Assembly: GCF_005280735.1 (NCBI RefSeq)
Contig: NZ_CP040078.1
Coordinates: 62,001 to 126,000 of the forward strand
DNA length: 64,000 bases
Reading direction: 5' to 3'
Source: Trinickia violacea
GTDB taxonomy: Bacteria > Pseudomonadota > Gammaproteobacteria > Burkholderiales > Burkholderiaceae
Shown: in pieces, positions 32,791 through 41,786 of the stretch
How positions within the stretch are numbered: the stretch's first letter is position 1
Layout: every line of letters starts with the position of its first letter
Notes under the pieces: generated by a model
What the model saw: only the letters and a program-made list of their open reading frames with translations
The model's database searches: none
Told to the model about the DNA's origin: nothing
Program-made: the position numbers and the translations under genes

Positions 32791-33195
32791 ATCGGTCTGG
32801 TGCTCGCAGGTTCCTACGCTGTTGCCGCCATGTTTATCCTGCTCATCGGCGTCGCTTCGTCGTTGCCGATGCTGGTATTCGCGGTCTTTGGGGCAGGTCT
32901 TGGGACGGGCGGCTCGCAGACCGGCGTCAATGCACTGGCGGCGGCCTACTATCCGACCTCCAGCCGCGCCTCCGGCGTGAGCTGGGCACTTGGCATTGGC
33001 CGGGTGGGTTCGATCGTGGGCTCGATGGTCGGCGGAGTGCTGTTAGCCATGCATCTGGGCCTGCCCATCTTGTTTGTTCTAGTCGCGATTCCCACTATCG
33101 TCGCCGCACTCGGCATGTTTGGCATGGGACGCCACGAGGCCGCGCTCAGGTCGTCTGAAGTGGCTCGAACGCTCCCGGGTTCCGTCAAGCCTTAG
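32791..33195 (+). pseudogene. MFS aromatic-acid/H+ symporter, C-terminal half only
   Basis: The frame opens at the breakpoint with IGLVLAGSYAVAAMFILLIG and runs through about four membrane helices. It includes GTGGSQTGVNALAAAYYPTS, the AAHS-family (BenK/PcaK-like) motif, and RASGVSWALGIGRVGSIVG. A full transporter has about 450 residues and 12 helices; about 134 residues remain. There is no ribosome site, so it is very likely not made. It joins the MarR remnant head to head at about 32790. Confidence 0.75.
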
Positions 33196-33222
33196 GCGAC
33201 CGTCAGCGCCGTCGAAGGGTTG

Positions 33223-33507
33223 TCAGTTGCAACCGTGACTGTTCGCGGTCTTGTAACAGGTGGTTCCGCCAGGGCCGCGAGCCACGCCTTTGCCGTTCAT
33301 CGTCTTCGCCTCGCCGCCCCGGTTGGTCTGCGTCGTCCGCACGCCATTCTGGTTCGTCTGAGACGTCCAGGCCGTACCCGTGTTCTTGTTATAGCCGGCG
33401 GCCGACTGTCCGTTGCCGCAGGCCGTCTCGCCGCGGGCGTTCGTCGCACATTCTGCAAACGCGTTCGCGGACAGCATTAGGCATGCCAGCACTATCAGAG
33501 TCTTCAT
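33223..33507 (-). CDS. Small secreted protein of unknown function
   Basis: The 94-residue protein has a clear signal peptide (MKTLIVLACLMLSANAFA, cleavage before E19) and a Gly/Asn/Thr-rich mature part with two Cys pairs (CATNARGETACGNGQ and TCYKTANSHGC) that could form disulfides. GGAGG lies 8 nt before the ATG at 33507; a nearer ATG at 33513 sits too close to it. I know no family for it, though similar short Cys-containing proteins are frequent in Burkholderiaceae. Confidence 0.7.
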   Translation of the reverse strand: MKTLIVLACLMLSANAFAECATNARGETACGNGQSAAGYNKNTGTAWTSQTNQNGVRTTQTNRGGEAKTMNGKGVARGPGGTTCYKTANSHGCN

Positions 33508-33765
33508 GAACATGTCCTCCCGAGGGCTGCGGCACCCGAGGTACGCTCCGCTTCAATTGAAGCTTGGCCCAGGGTGCTGACCAGTATCGCAAACTGGCTG
33601 CATTGGATATGAGTTTAGGTCTTTCCGGAGCATTTTCCTCCCTCAAGCTAGCATCCACTCCCGCAGATTTAAAGCGAACGGCAGGCGATGCAATCGAAGC
33701 CGCCATTGCGCAGGCGCTTTGCGGGTTCGTCGGCGGATTTGCATCCCTTAGTTAAGGGTAAGCCC

Positions 33766-35517
33766 ATGACCAACACACCATCCGGCTTTGCAACTCGGCA
33801 ACTCGACCATGTCTCCGTATGGAGTTTGATCAAGCCGTATTGGGTCTCCGAGGAACGCGGCACTGCGTGGGGACTGCTGATGGCAATCGTCACCATGGAC
33901 CTGTTGATGGTAGCCATCAACGCCCGTTTGAACATATGGAGCCGCGATTTCTACGACGCACTGGAAAGCAAGAACGTACGCGAGTTTCCGCAACTTGTGC
34001 TGATTTTTGCGGCACTCGCATTCGCGTTCATCATCCTCTCCGTGTACAACCGCTATCTGCGCCAGATGCTTGGCTTTCGATGGCGCCAGTGGCTGACCCG
34101 GCGCTATCTGAACAGATGGCTGGACGGCGGCACGTTCTATCGAGTCGAGCGCGATCGGCTTGCCGACAATCCGGACCAGCGTATCGCCGCCGACCTCAGC
34201 CTGTTCGCGACCACAACCCTTTCCCTGACGCTCGATCTGCTGTCGACGGTCGAGACGTTCGTCTGGTTCTCCATCGTCCTGTGGAACACCGCGGGCGCTA
34301 TGACTGTGATGGTCGGTTCGTCATCCGTTCAGATTCCGGGCTATATGCTTTGGGCAGCCATCGTCTATGCGATTGCCGGTGCGCTCGTGACCAACAAGAT
34401 TGGTCACCCGCTCGTTTCGATCAACTACCAGTTGCAGCGCGTCGAGGCGGATTTTCGGTTTGGCTTGATCCGTCTCCGCGAAAACGCCGAGGAGATTGCG
34501 TTTTATGAAGGCATGCCAATCGAGGAATCGAATGCCAACGACCTTTTTACCCGCATTCGTGAAAACTGGTGGCGCTTTATGAAATATACGAGGCGCTACA
34601 GCTTCGTACTCAACTTTTATGCGCAAGTCGCCGACATCTTTCCGATCATTGTTGCCTCGCCGCGCTATTTCACAGGTGCGGTCAGTTTCGGCACGTTGAT
34701 GCAAATCACCGACGCATTCAGTTCGGTTAGCGACTCTCTCTCGTGGTTCATCAACAATTACGACACGCTCGTCGAGTGGCGTGCGACGGTCAATCGTTTG
34801 AGCGAGTTCGAGCGCGTCATGCAGCAATCCCATCTGAAGGAGTCTGTCTCGCCTGCCACCGAGCACGGCGGTATCAACCTGCACTATGTCGATGAGAACC
34901 GGCTGGTCACGCGCAACCTCTCGCTTGCGGTGCCAGACGGCAAAACGCTTGCGAATGTGCGCGACATCGTAGTGAAGCCGGGTTCACGGTGGCTGATCCG
35001 TGGGAAGTCGGGCTCGGGGAAAAGCACGTTTTTACGCGCGCTCGCGGGTCTCTGGCCGTTCGGCAACGGCTCGATCGATGCACCCGTGGGCGCGCGCATG
35101 ATGTTCATCCCCCAGCGTAGCTATTTGCCGGCAGGCACCTTCAAGGCCGCACTGGCCTATCCCGCGAAGGCGGACACCTTTGGCGACGACGAGTGCCGCG
35201 AGGTACTGCGGGCGTGCCGGCTCGAAGGCTTTGCAGACCGCCTTCAGGAATCGGATCCCTGGTGGCGCATTCTTTCCCCGGGCGAGCAGCAGCGGCTGGC
35301 GGTTGCGCGTGTGCTGCTGCACAAGCCCGACTATGTGTTCCTCGACGAAGCAACCAGTGCGCTCGACAGCGAAACTGAAGCGCATCTGTATCACCTGCTC
35401 ACAGAACGACTGCACAAAGGAGCGATCGTCAGCGTGGCGCAGCGCAAGTCCCTTGTGCAGTTCCACGAGGAGACGCTCGATATCAAGTGTCCTCCCGAAT
35501 GGGGAGGAGCGACCTGA
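33766..35517 (+). CDS. SbmA/YddA-type fused ABC transporter (permease + ATPase)
   Basis: The 583-residue protein joins an N-terminal membrane domain of the ABC_membrane_2 type (about residues 25-330, RDFYDALESKN, QRIAADLSLF, IAFYEGMPIEE) to a C-terminal ATPase. The ATPase has Walker A GKSGSGKSTFLRALAG, Q-loop FIPQRSYLP, an LSPGEQQRLAVAR signature and Walker B DYVFLDEATSALD. This is the YddA/ABCD-like family; members include vitamin B12 and peptide transporters. The ATG at 33766 has a weak AAGGG upstream. The substrate cannot be told. Confidence 0.92.
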   Translation: MTNTPSGFATRQLDHVSVWSLIKPYWVSEERGTAWGLLMAIVTMDLLMVAINARLNIWSRDFYDALESKNVREFPQLVLIFAALAFAFIILSVYNRYLRQMLGFRWRQWLTRRYLNRWLDGGTFYRVERDRLADNPDQRIAADLSLFATTTLSLTLDLLSTVETFVWFSIVLWNTAGAMTVMVGSSSVQIPGYMLWAAIVYAIAGALVTNKIGHPLVSINYQLQRVEADFRFGLIRLRENAEEIAFYEGMPIEESNANDLFTRIRENWWRFMKYTRRYSFVLNFYAQVADIFPIIVASPRYFTGAVSFGTLMQITDAFSSVSDSLSWFINNYDTLVEWRATVNRLSEFERVMQQSHLKESVSPATEHGGINLHYVDENRLVTRNLSLAVPDGKTLANVRDIVVKPGSRWLIRGKSGSGKSTFLRALAGLWPFGNGSIDAPVGARMMFIPQRSYLPAGTFKAALAYPAKADTFGDDECREVLRACRLEGFADRLQESDPWWRILSPGEQQRLAVARVLLHKPDYVFLDEATSALDSETEAHLYHLLTERLHKGAIVSVAQRKSLVQFHEETLDIKCPPEWGGAT

Positions 35518-35592
35518 TCGTATTCGGGCGTCACCTCAGCGAATGGCCGCTGCAATCGGGGCGACACGTCGGGACGGCGAAGCACGCATCGC

Positions 35593-36546
35593 TCAGGGCG
35601 CGGGCACGACGCGGTAGTAGACGCCGTTCGCGCCGTAAGAGGGCTGGAACCACGCATTGCCGCACAGGTAGTAGGTCCCGCCCTGCACCGAGGGCTTGAT
35701 GCAGCCGGCCGGCAGCGTCGCGTAGATCGCGCCCATCGCGAAGTTCGCGCTGGGCGGCGGCGGGGGTGCCGCGGACGTCGCGCCGGCGACGTAGCCGGCG
35801 TTGTAGGCGTTCGCCGAGTTCGCGGCGGCATAGCCGCTGTTGTACGCGTTCGCGGCGACGGCCTGTGTGTTCGCGGAGGCGATCGCAGCGCCCGCCGCTA
35901 CACCGACCGCCGCGCCCGCGGCGGCTGCGCCTGCAGTGGACCAGCCGCCGCAGTTGTAGCAGCTCGATCCGTACACGTTCACCGTGGTCGGCGGATGGTA
36001 GGCGGCATAGGTCGTGTTGCCGTAGTAGGTGCTGTGATACGCGGTCGCGCCCGACGAGTTCGTATAGGTCGTATAGCCCGATCCCTGGACGTGCGTGGCC
36101 GTGCCTCCATAGTTGTTGGTCGCCGTGGTGCCCTGGCCATAGGTGTGCGTCGCGCTGCCGTACTGATTCGAGTAGGTCGTCTGATTCGAGCCGGCCTGGT
36201 GCGAGGCCGTGCCGCCATAGGCGCCGGTCGCCGTGGTGCCCTGGCCATAGGTGTGGGTCGCGCTTCCGCCGTACGGATTGCTGAAGCTCGTCTGCCCGGA
36301 GCCTTGGGTGTGGGTGGCCGTGTCGCCGTAGCGGTTGGTCGCCGTGGTGCCCTGGCCCGGCGTGTGCGTTTCGCTGCCGCCATAGGCGTTGCTGCGCGTC
36401 GTCGGTTCCGAGCCGGACGGACGCGACTCCATGCCGCCCGACGGCTCCGGGCGCGACCAGCCGCCCGCGTGCCCCCAGGCGCCGGCGGGGCCCGAGGCGA
36501 AGGCCGGAAGCAGGAGTCCGGCCACATAGATGGCAACCGTCTTCAC
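35593..36546 (-). CDS. Secreted repeat protein with Ala/Gly-rich C-terminal segment
   Basis: The 317-residue protein has a signal peptide (about residues 1-23), three tandem 36-37 residue Thr/Gly/Tyr-rich repeats, a segment with CYNCGGW, an Ala/Gly-rich glycine-zipper-like stretch (AAAAGAAVGVAAGAAIA), an Asn/Ala repeat region (NAYNSGYAAANSANAYNAGY) and a Cys-containing end. The whole looks like a surface or envelope structural protein. The GTG start at 36546 has GAGGAGG 6 nt upstream. An ATG at 36561 overlaps the stop of the DUF2092 gene and is an alternative that adds five residues. It is co-transcribed with the DUF2092 protein. Confidence 0.8.
   Translation of the reverse strand: MKTVAIYVAGLLLPAFASGPAGAWGHAGGWSRPEPSGGMESRPSGSEPTTRSNAYGGSETHTPGQGTTATNRYGDTATHTQGSGQTSFSNPYGGSATHTYGQGTTATGAYGGTASHQAGSNQTTYSNQYGSATHTYGQGTTATNNYGGTATHVQGSGYTTYTNSSGATAYHSTYYGNTTYAAYHPPTTVNVYGSSCYNCGGWSTAGAAAAGAAVGVAAGAAIASANTQAVAANAYNSGYAAANSANAYNAGYVAGATSAAPPPPPSANFAMGAIYATLPAGCIKPSVQGGTYYLCGNAWFQPSYGANGVYYRVVPAP
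36055..36384 (-). repeat. Three tandem coding repeats of 36-37 codons
   Basis: The repeat unit reads YGGSxTHTxGQGTTAT, then YGGTAxHxQGSGxTTYSN. At DNA level CCGTGGTGCC recurs at 36123, 36231 and 36342, 108 and 111 bp apart. Copies differ by substitutions, so the array is not brand new. Confidence 0.8.
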
Positions 36547-36557
36547 GATGCGCCTCC

Positions 36558-37427
36558 TCATTGAGGATTAGCGGCCTTGGCCTTCGGCGGCGGCTTGAGG
36601 CCCGGCGCGTTTGCGGCGTCGGGACGCGCGAACGCGATGGGCGCCGCGCCGGTCGTGCCGGACGGCACGAACGAGTTCGCCGGAACGGCCGGATCCAGGA
36701 CCCAGTTCGTGAGCGCCAGCACATGGCGCAGCCGCGCGGGATCGTTGAGGTAGACGGCGTAGATCCGCCGCGGCAGCTTGTCCTCCGTGCCGATCCAGGC
36801 CTGCACGAACGCGTCGCCCGTCACGTACGCGACCATGTCCGTCGTCGTGTTGTCGACGACGGTCGACTGGCCGATATAGAACGCGATCTTCAGGCTGTCG
36901 GCGATGTCCTTGTACGGGTCCGCGACGAGGACATCGGTGAACGGGAAATAGATCGCTCCGACGTCGTAGGCTTTCTTCAGCGCGTCGTCGATCGTCGGCG
37001 GCGCGTCGGCCACGGCGACGAGGTTCTCGGCCGGGGAGAAGGCCGTCATCGTCTTGCCGTCGTAATAGAACTCCGAGCGCGGACCGTCGCCGAGCGTGAT
37101 CACGCGCAGCTTGTCGGGCCGCTGCATGAGGACTTCGGACTTCGTCGAGTAGATGAGCGGCGGCCCGATCCGGCTCGGGCTCTCGTACGAGACGATCGCC
37201 GTGAACGTCATCGACTTCGCGGCCGCGAGGCGGTCGCAGGCGGCCTTGATGACGTCGAGCGCGTGCTGGTCGAGCCCCGGCTGGTAGTCGGGTGCAGCGG
37301 CCTGCTGCGCGTGCTTCGCCGCGGCTTTCGAGGGCGCGTTCGCCCGTTGCTGCGCACCGCCGCTCGCGGCGAGGCACACGCCCAGCGCGAGGGCCGTTGC
37401 GCGCAAGACCGGTTTCCACGCAGTCAT
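36558..37427 (-). CDS. DUF2092 family periplasmic protein
   Basis: The 289-residue protein has a signal peptide (ending near GGAQQ, residue 26), an Ala/Lys-rich linker, then a LolA-like beta domain. Marks are DVIKAACDRLAAAKSMTFTA, VLMQRPDKLRVITLGDG and EFYYDGKTMTAFSPAENL, the DUF2092 signatures. The fold suggests binding of a lipid or peptide ligand. It precedes the repeat protein by an overlap at its stop codon, and follows a small secreted protein gene by 47 nt; the three may be one operon. Confidence 0.87.
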   Translation of the reverse strand: MTAWKPVLRATALALGVCLAASGGAQQRANAPSKAAAKHAQQAAAPDYQPGLDQHALDVIKAACDRLAAAKSMTFTAIVSYESPSRIGPPLIYSTKSEVLMQRPDKLRVITLGDGPRSEFYYDGKTMTAFSPAENLVAVADAPPTIDDALKKAYDVGAIYFPFTDVLVADPYKDIADSLKIAFYIGQSTVVDNTTTDMVAYVTGDAFVQAWIGTEDKLPRRIYAVYLNDPARLRHVLALTNWVLDPAVPANSFVPSGTTGAAPIAFARPDAANAPGLKPPPKAKAANPQ

Positions 37428-37474
37428 GGCAGCCTCCGAGATCTAGCGTGGCGTGACGGCACGCTCGGTGGCGA

Positions 37475-37774
37475 TCAGGGGATCATCCCGCATTCGAACA
37501 TCTTGTTGGCGATCGGCGCGGCCACGCGGTCGATGAACGCGGCGCGCATCTGCGGGTCGTTGTGCATGGCCTGGATCGCCATCTGCTCGCCTTGCGGCTT
37601 CGGCATGCCTTTCTTCTCGGCGCGCTCTTGCCACAATTGCTCGCAGCTCGACTGCTGGTACTTCTGCACGATCCTGTTCGCGACGGCGTCGAGCATCGGG
37701 TATTGCTGGGCGGCCGCGACGTTCGCGAACAGCAGCGCGCTCGCCGTGGCAAACCAAAGACTGCGCTTCATCAT
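37475..37774 (-). CDS. Small secreted helical protein
   Basis: The 99-residue protein has a signal peptide (core LWFATASALLFANVAAA) and a helical, charged mature part with two Cys (SSCEQLWQERAEKK and FECGMIP). GAGG lies 7 nt upstream of ATG 37774. Similar short proteins preceding DUF2092 genes have no known function. It is probably the first gene of the operon. Confidence 0.7.
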   Translation of the reverse strand: MMKRSLWFATASALLFANVAAAQQYPMLDAVANRIVQKYQQSSCEQLWQERAEKKGMPKPQGEQMAIQAMHNDPQMRAAFIDRVAAPIANKMFECGMIP

Positions 37775-38230
37775 GATGTGCCTCGAAGGTGCCGGGAATG
37801 GACGGACGGGCACGAGTCCGGGCTTTCCCGCTGACTCGAACCGCGGCTTAGTTCTCGATTTCATCAGACGACTTCGCCGGGCCACGCGGGGCCGACTGCG
37901 TCCGCCTTCTCGAATCAGAGTAAGGGGCGGCGAGCGATGCGGGTAGTGGACCTTGGTCCTATACGTCGCCGCCTTGCTGGATCGTGATCCGGGTCAGTTG
38001 GTGCGATCAGGACAACAGCATGTGTGTCCCCGCATCACTACCTTCCGGGCAGCGGCACTCGTAAGATTCGCAATCGTGCGGTGCGGTGCAACGGCGATTG
38101 CGACGCTCCTCCGCTCTACATCGCCCAACTTGCGCTGTCCACCGCCATGGGAATGGTCGCTTCACCCGATCGATCAATCCCGGGCAAATCGACGGCAAGC
38201 GCGATTTTATCTACCAACGGAGCATGCAAT
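37775..38230. other. 456-bp intergenic region
   Basis: Divergent promoter region between the small secreted protein and the haloperoxidase-like hydrolase. No gene remnant, tRNA or clear repeat was recognised. Short G+C-rich text near 37915-37975 could contain promoters but no convincing boxes were found. Confidence 0.4.
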
Positions 38231-39226
38231 ATGAAGCTTGAACCTCTCCTGACTCCCGACGACGCGAACCGTAGAAACCTGATACTAGGCGGCGTCGCAG
38301 CGACGATCGCAGCTGTCGTACCGGCTGCCGCGACGGCCGAGACCGGCCGCGCGTCGACGTCTGCTGCCGTGCCCGGCCCTACGGGGATTCAATCGGTGGG
38401 CAGGATCACCACCAAAGATGGCGTCGAGATTTATTACAAGGACTGGGGCCCGACGAGCGGTCCGGTCGTCACGCTTAGCCATGGGTGGCCGCTTAGCTCG
38501 GACAGTTGGGACAATCAGGCTTTCTTCCTTGCGTCGAATGGCTTCCGGGTGGTCGCCCATGACCGGCGCGGGCATGGCAGGTCCAGCCAGCCCTGGGATG
38601 GCAACGACATGGATCACTACGCGGACGACCTGGCTGCGGTAATCGATACGTTGAACCTGAGGAACGTGACAACGATCGGCTTCTCGACCGGAGGCGGCGA
38701 AGTTGCCCGGTATGTCGGCCGCCACGGCACCGCGCGCGTAGCAAGGATCGGCCTGATCTCAGCGGTACCTCCGCTCATGGTCAAGACCGCGGCCAACTCC
38801 GGCGGGGTGCCTATTGAGGTTTTTGACGGAATCCGCGCAGGAATGATTGCAGATCGCTCGCAACTGTTCCGGGATATCGCAAGCGGCCCCTTCTATGGCT
38901 TCAACCGCCCCGGCGCAAAGGCTTCTCAAGGGATGATCGAATCGTGGTGGATGCAGGGAATGATGGGCGGCTTCAAGAATACCTATGAATCGATTCGCGC
39001 GTTCTCGGAAACGGACTTCACTGCGGACTTGAAGAAGTTCAACAAGCCGACGCTGATCGTGCATGGCGAGGACGATCAGGTGGTGCCGGTCGACGTTGGC
39101 GGACGCGCGTCGAAGAAACTGGTGCCGCACGCCATTCTGAAGATCTACGAGGGTGCGCCGCACGGCCTGGCTGAGACACACAAGGATCAACTCAACCAGG
39201 ATCTCTTGGCCTTCCTGCGTAGCTGA
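38231..39226 (+). CDS. Exported alpha/beta-hydrolase, non-haem chloroperoxidase type
   Basis: The 331-residue protein has a likely Tat signal ([20 protein letters not shown], twin Arg near residue 14) and an alpha/beta-hydrolase domain. The nucleophile elbow is GFSTGGGE (about residue 156), the acid is in [11 protein letters not shown], and the His in [10 protein letters not shown] completes the triad. [17 protein letters not shown] and [18 protein letters not shown] place it in the perhydrolase/chloroperoxidase branch. GGAG precedes the ATG by about 9 nt. Confidence 0.9.
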   Translation: MKLEPLLTPDDANRRNLILGGVAATIAAVVPAAATAETGRASTSAAVPGPTGIQSVGRITTKDGVEIYYKDWGPTSGPVVTLSHGWPLSSDSWDNQAFFLASNGFRVVAHDRRGHGRSSQPWDGNDMDHYADDLAAVIDTLNLRNVTTIGFSTGGGEVARYVGRHGTARVARIGLISAVPPLMVKTAANSGGVPIEVFDGIRAGMIADRSQLFRDIASGPFYGFNRPGAKASQGMIESWWMQGMMGGFKNTYESIRAFSETDFTADLKKFNKPTLIVHGEDDQVVPVDVGGRASKKLVPHAILKIYEGAPHGLAETHKDQLNQDLLAFLRS

Positions 39227-39239
39227 CCCAAATCAACCA

Positions 39240-39262
39240 GGGAACCGGCCTGCCCGGTTCCC
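39240..39262 (+). terminator. Terminator-like hairpin after the hydrolase
   Basis: GGGAACCGG and CCGGTTCCC form a perfect 9-bp stem with a 5-nt loop, 13 nt after the stop of the hydrolase gene. There is no T-run. Confidence 0.6.
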
Positions 39263-39491
39263 GCCTCAGGATCTCCGGCTGCTCGAGTCCAGTGGCACGG
39301 ACCGTAAACGGATATTGTTTTAAAGGTGCGAGCATTCGGAAGACATGTAGTAGGTTTTCGCAGAAATCCGACGCAGGAGTCCGGATCCATCCACGTGATC
39401 GCCCGTGCCGCACAGCATCAGAGCGCGAAAGCGGCGACAAGGCATACAGAGAAGGCAACCACGCTTACATGCAGAAACGGAGAATCGAACG

Positions 39492-40253
39492 GTGCACCAT
39501 CTAAGCATTGCCGTCATTGTGTTTGCATGCGTGTTTGGTAGCGCCCTGCTCGGATTGTGTCTGCGCTCTCTGTTGCCGGAGCACCATCTCAGCGATGAAT
39601 CGATCGGCGTTATCAAACTGACGATCGGATTGATAGCCACGATGGCCGCGTTAGTGCTTGGGCTGTTGATCTCGTCGGCGAAAAGTTCGTTCGATACCGC
39701 GAACGCCGCGGTCGTACGCGACGCCACCGAGATCATTCTGCTCGATCGCGCACTTGCCCAGTACGGGCCTGAGACGCAGGAAATCCGCGCCTTGCTGAAG
39801 CAGTCCGTCGTCAGGGGAATCCAGAAGGCCAGTTCTGGCGACTCGGATCAACTGGCAAGCCTGCGTAGTCCCGACGAGCTTAGACGCGGGGAAACCATTC
39901 AACGCAGGCTGGCGGCACTCTCGCCGCATAGCGAAGCACAGCGTCAGCTACAGGCGCGCGCCATCCAGATCGCCGGCGAAGGGCTAGCGATGCGAGAGCT
40001 TGCGCTGCTGCAAGCAGTAGGCTCGACCCCCATGCCGCTACTGATCACGCTGGTGTTGTGGCTGTGCATCATCTTCGGCTCGTTTGGCCTGTTCACGCCC
40101 CCCAACACGACTGTCGCCACGACGTTTTTTCTGGGTGCGGTATCCACTTCCATCGCAATATTTCTGATCCTGGAAATGAACACGCCGCTCGGCGGGACTA
40201 TCGCTGTCTCGCTTGCACCGTTGCGCGAGGCGCTCACCATGCTTGGCCAGTAG
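39492..40253 (+). CDS. DUF4239 (bestrophin-like) membrane protein
   Basis: The 253-residue protein has hydrophobic helices at about 2-22, 40-60, 185-205 and 210-232 and the DUF4239 pattern: KLTIGLIATMAALVLGLLIS, then SSFDTANAAVVRDATEIILL and LDRALAQYGPET. The family is related to bestrophin-like ion channels but its role is unproven. The GTG at 39492 has GGAGA 8 nt upstream. It stands alone. Confidence 0.85.
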   Translation: MHHLSIAVIVFACVFGSALLGLCLRSLLPEHHLSDESIGVIKLTIGLIATMAALVLGLLISSAKSSFDTANAAVVRDATEIILLDRALAQYGPETQEIRALLKQSVVRGIQKASSGDSDQLASLRSPDELRRGETIQRRLAALSPHSEAQRQLQARAIQIAGEGLAMRELALLQAVGSTPMPLLITLVLWLCIIFGSFGLFTPPNTTVATTFFLGAVSTSIAIFLILEMNTPLGGTIAVSLAPLREALTMLGQ

Positions 40254-40321
40254 CCACGGAATCCCCGACTCAACCGGCGTCCACGCTTTTTCACGCCCAT
40301 CCACGCGGCACGTTGCCGATC

Positions 40322-40939
40322 TCACGCCGCCTTGCGCGCATCAGCGATACGCTGCGGCGCCTCGGGGCGTGCATACAAGCGTTCGAGATACGCCTGCAAA
40401 CGCGGGAACGCATCGATCAGGCGGAACTCATTGGCCCAATCGATCAGATAGACCGTCACGCAGTCGGCAACCGAAAGCCTGTCTCCGACAATGAATTCAC
40501 GCGCTTCGAGATGCTTGTCGAGGATCGCAGCCATGCTCATGAAATCGTCTCGCGCGAGTTCGATATCGGCCGGGAGGCGTTTGTCCGGCGGATAGAGCAT
40601 CGTGTGCCGGGTGATTCTCCAGAGCGGTTGTTCGAGTTCGGTAACCGCAAACAGAGTCCAGCGATAAGCCTGCGCCCGCTCATCGAGATCGACAGGCAAC
40701 AAGGCTTTCTCCGGATATTTATCCGCGAGGTACAGCACGATCGCCGCCGACTCGGGAATGATCCGGTCGCCGTCGACCAGCACGGGAACCTTCCCCGCTG
40801 GATTGAGGCGCAGGAACTCGGGCCGCTTATGCTCACCTTCGAGCAAATTGACCGACACGTATTCAAAATCGCAGTCGACTTCCTTGAGACCCCAAAGCGC
40901 GCGTTGCGAACGCGTCCCAGCAAATCCGTAAAGTTTCAT
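40322..40939 (-). CDS. Glutathione S-transferase family protein
   Basis: The 205-residue protein has the thioredoxin-like N-domain MKLYGFAGTRSQRALWGLKE with the conserved cis-Pro and Glu-Ser site (GKVPVLVDGDRIIPESAAI), and an all-helical C-domain ending in SVADCVTVYLIDWA. The ATG at 40939 has GGGAGG about 6 nt upstream. It is the last gene of the ArsR-SRPBCC-DUF899-GST operon. Confidence 0.9.
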   Translation of the reverse strand: MKLYGFAGTRSQRALWGLKEVDCDFEYVSVNLLEGEHKRPEFLRLNPAGKVPVLVDGDRIIPESAAIVLYLADKYPEKALLPVDLDERAQAYRWTLFAVTELEQPLWRITRHTMLYPPDKRLPADIELARDDFMSMAAILDKHLEAREFIVGDRLSVADCVTVYLIDWANEFRLIDAFPRLQAYLERLYARPEAPQRIADARKAA

Positions 40940-40967
40940 CACGATCCTCCCATTCCCCGCTCGATGA

Positions 40968-41765
40968 CTAGTGGCAAGGACGTCCCGCTTCATGCTGTGC
41001 CCCATGCTCGGGCGCAGCCGCCGCGTAACCCGCCCCCGCGCCGCTACGGACCTCGTCATACCGATCGTGATGACGCAGCCAGTCCATCATGTTGTGCTGT
41101 TCGTCGCGCCCCTTCGGCGTCAGGTCGAGCAGGGTGTAGGCGCCGATGAGCGGCTCGCCGCCGCGTGCATACGCTGAGAACGTATGAAACACATCGCCGG
41201 ATTCGTCCTTGTAAAACACACTGACACCGGGTAGTTCGTCGCTGTCGAAGCCGGCCGCCGCGACGTCGATCCGGTCGAAGTTGTAGTACACCTTGCCGTC
41301 GACCCGCTGTTCCGGCGTGAACGACACGTGATAGTCGTAGTTGAAGTCGCTGCCATACGACGACACCCAGCGGAAATGCCAGCCCATGCGCTTTTTGAAC
41401 GCCTCGAGTTTCGCAAGCGGCGCGCGCGACACCGCGACGTAGGCGACATCTCGCTGTTCGACGTGCAGCAGCGCACCGTCGACATGATCGGAAAGGAACG
41501 AGCAGCCTGGGCACCCCTCCTCCCAGTCCGGCCCGAACATGAAGTGATAGACGATCAACTGGCTGCGCCCGTTGAACAGTTCGGCTAGTGTCTTGCTGCC
41601 ATGCGGCGTATCGAAGGTATAGCTCTTGTCGACTTTCACCCATGGCAACGCGCGGCGCTTTTCGGCGAGCGCGTCGCGTGCGTGCGTCAACGCCTTTTCT
41701 TCGGCCAGATGCGCCTTGTGCGCAGCGAGCCATTCTTCCCTTGAAACGATTCGATGCTGGTCCAT
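40968..41765 (-). CDS. DUF899 thioredoxin-like family protein
   Basis: The 265-residue protein has the DUF899 signatures: VSREEWLAAHKAHLAEEKAL, GPDWEEGCPGCSFLSDHVDG (a CPGC redox pair near residue 86), and VSSYGSDFNYDYHVSF. The C-terminus is His/Gly/Ala-rich and variable. The family is found with SRPBCC and ArsR genes, as here, where it follows by 21 nt. The molecular function is not known. Confidence 0.9.
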   Translation of the reverse strand: MDQHRIVSREEWLAAHKAHLAEEKALTHARDALAEKRRALPWVKVDKSYTFDTPHGSKTLAELFNGRSQLIVYHFMFGPDWEEGCPGCSFLSDHVDGALLHVEQRDVAYVAVSRAPLAKLEAFKKRMGWHFRWVSSYGSDFNYDYHVSFTPEQRVDGKVYYNFDRIDVAAAGFDSDELPGVSVFYKDESGDVFHTFSAYARGGEPLIGAYTLLDLTPKGRDEQHNMMDWLRHHDRYDEVRSGAGAGYAAAAPEHGAQHEAGRPCH

Positions 41766-41786
41766 TGATGCGCTCCTCTGCAGTGA

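Noticed and set aside
36055..36384. Regularly spaced repeats resembling a CRISPR array
   Set aside because: Period is 108-111 bp, matches whole codons, and the units are translated Thr/Gly repeats of a secreted protein, with no unique spacers and no cas genes.
37775..38230. Possible small genes in the 456-bp spacer
   Set aside because: Open frames there lack ribosome sites and any family resemblance on either strand.
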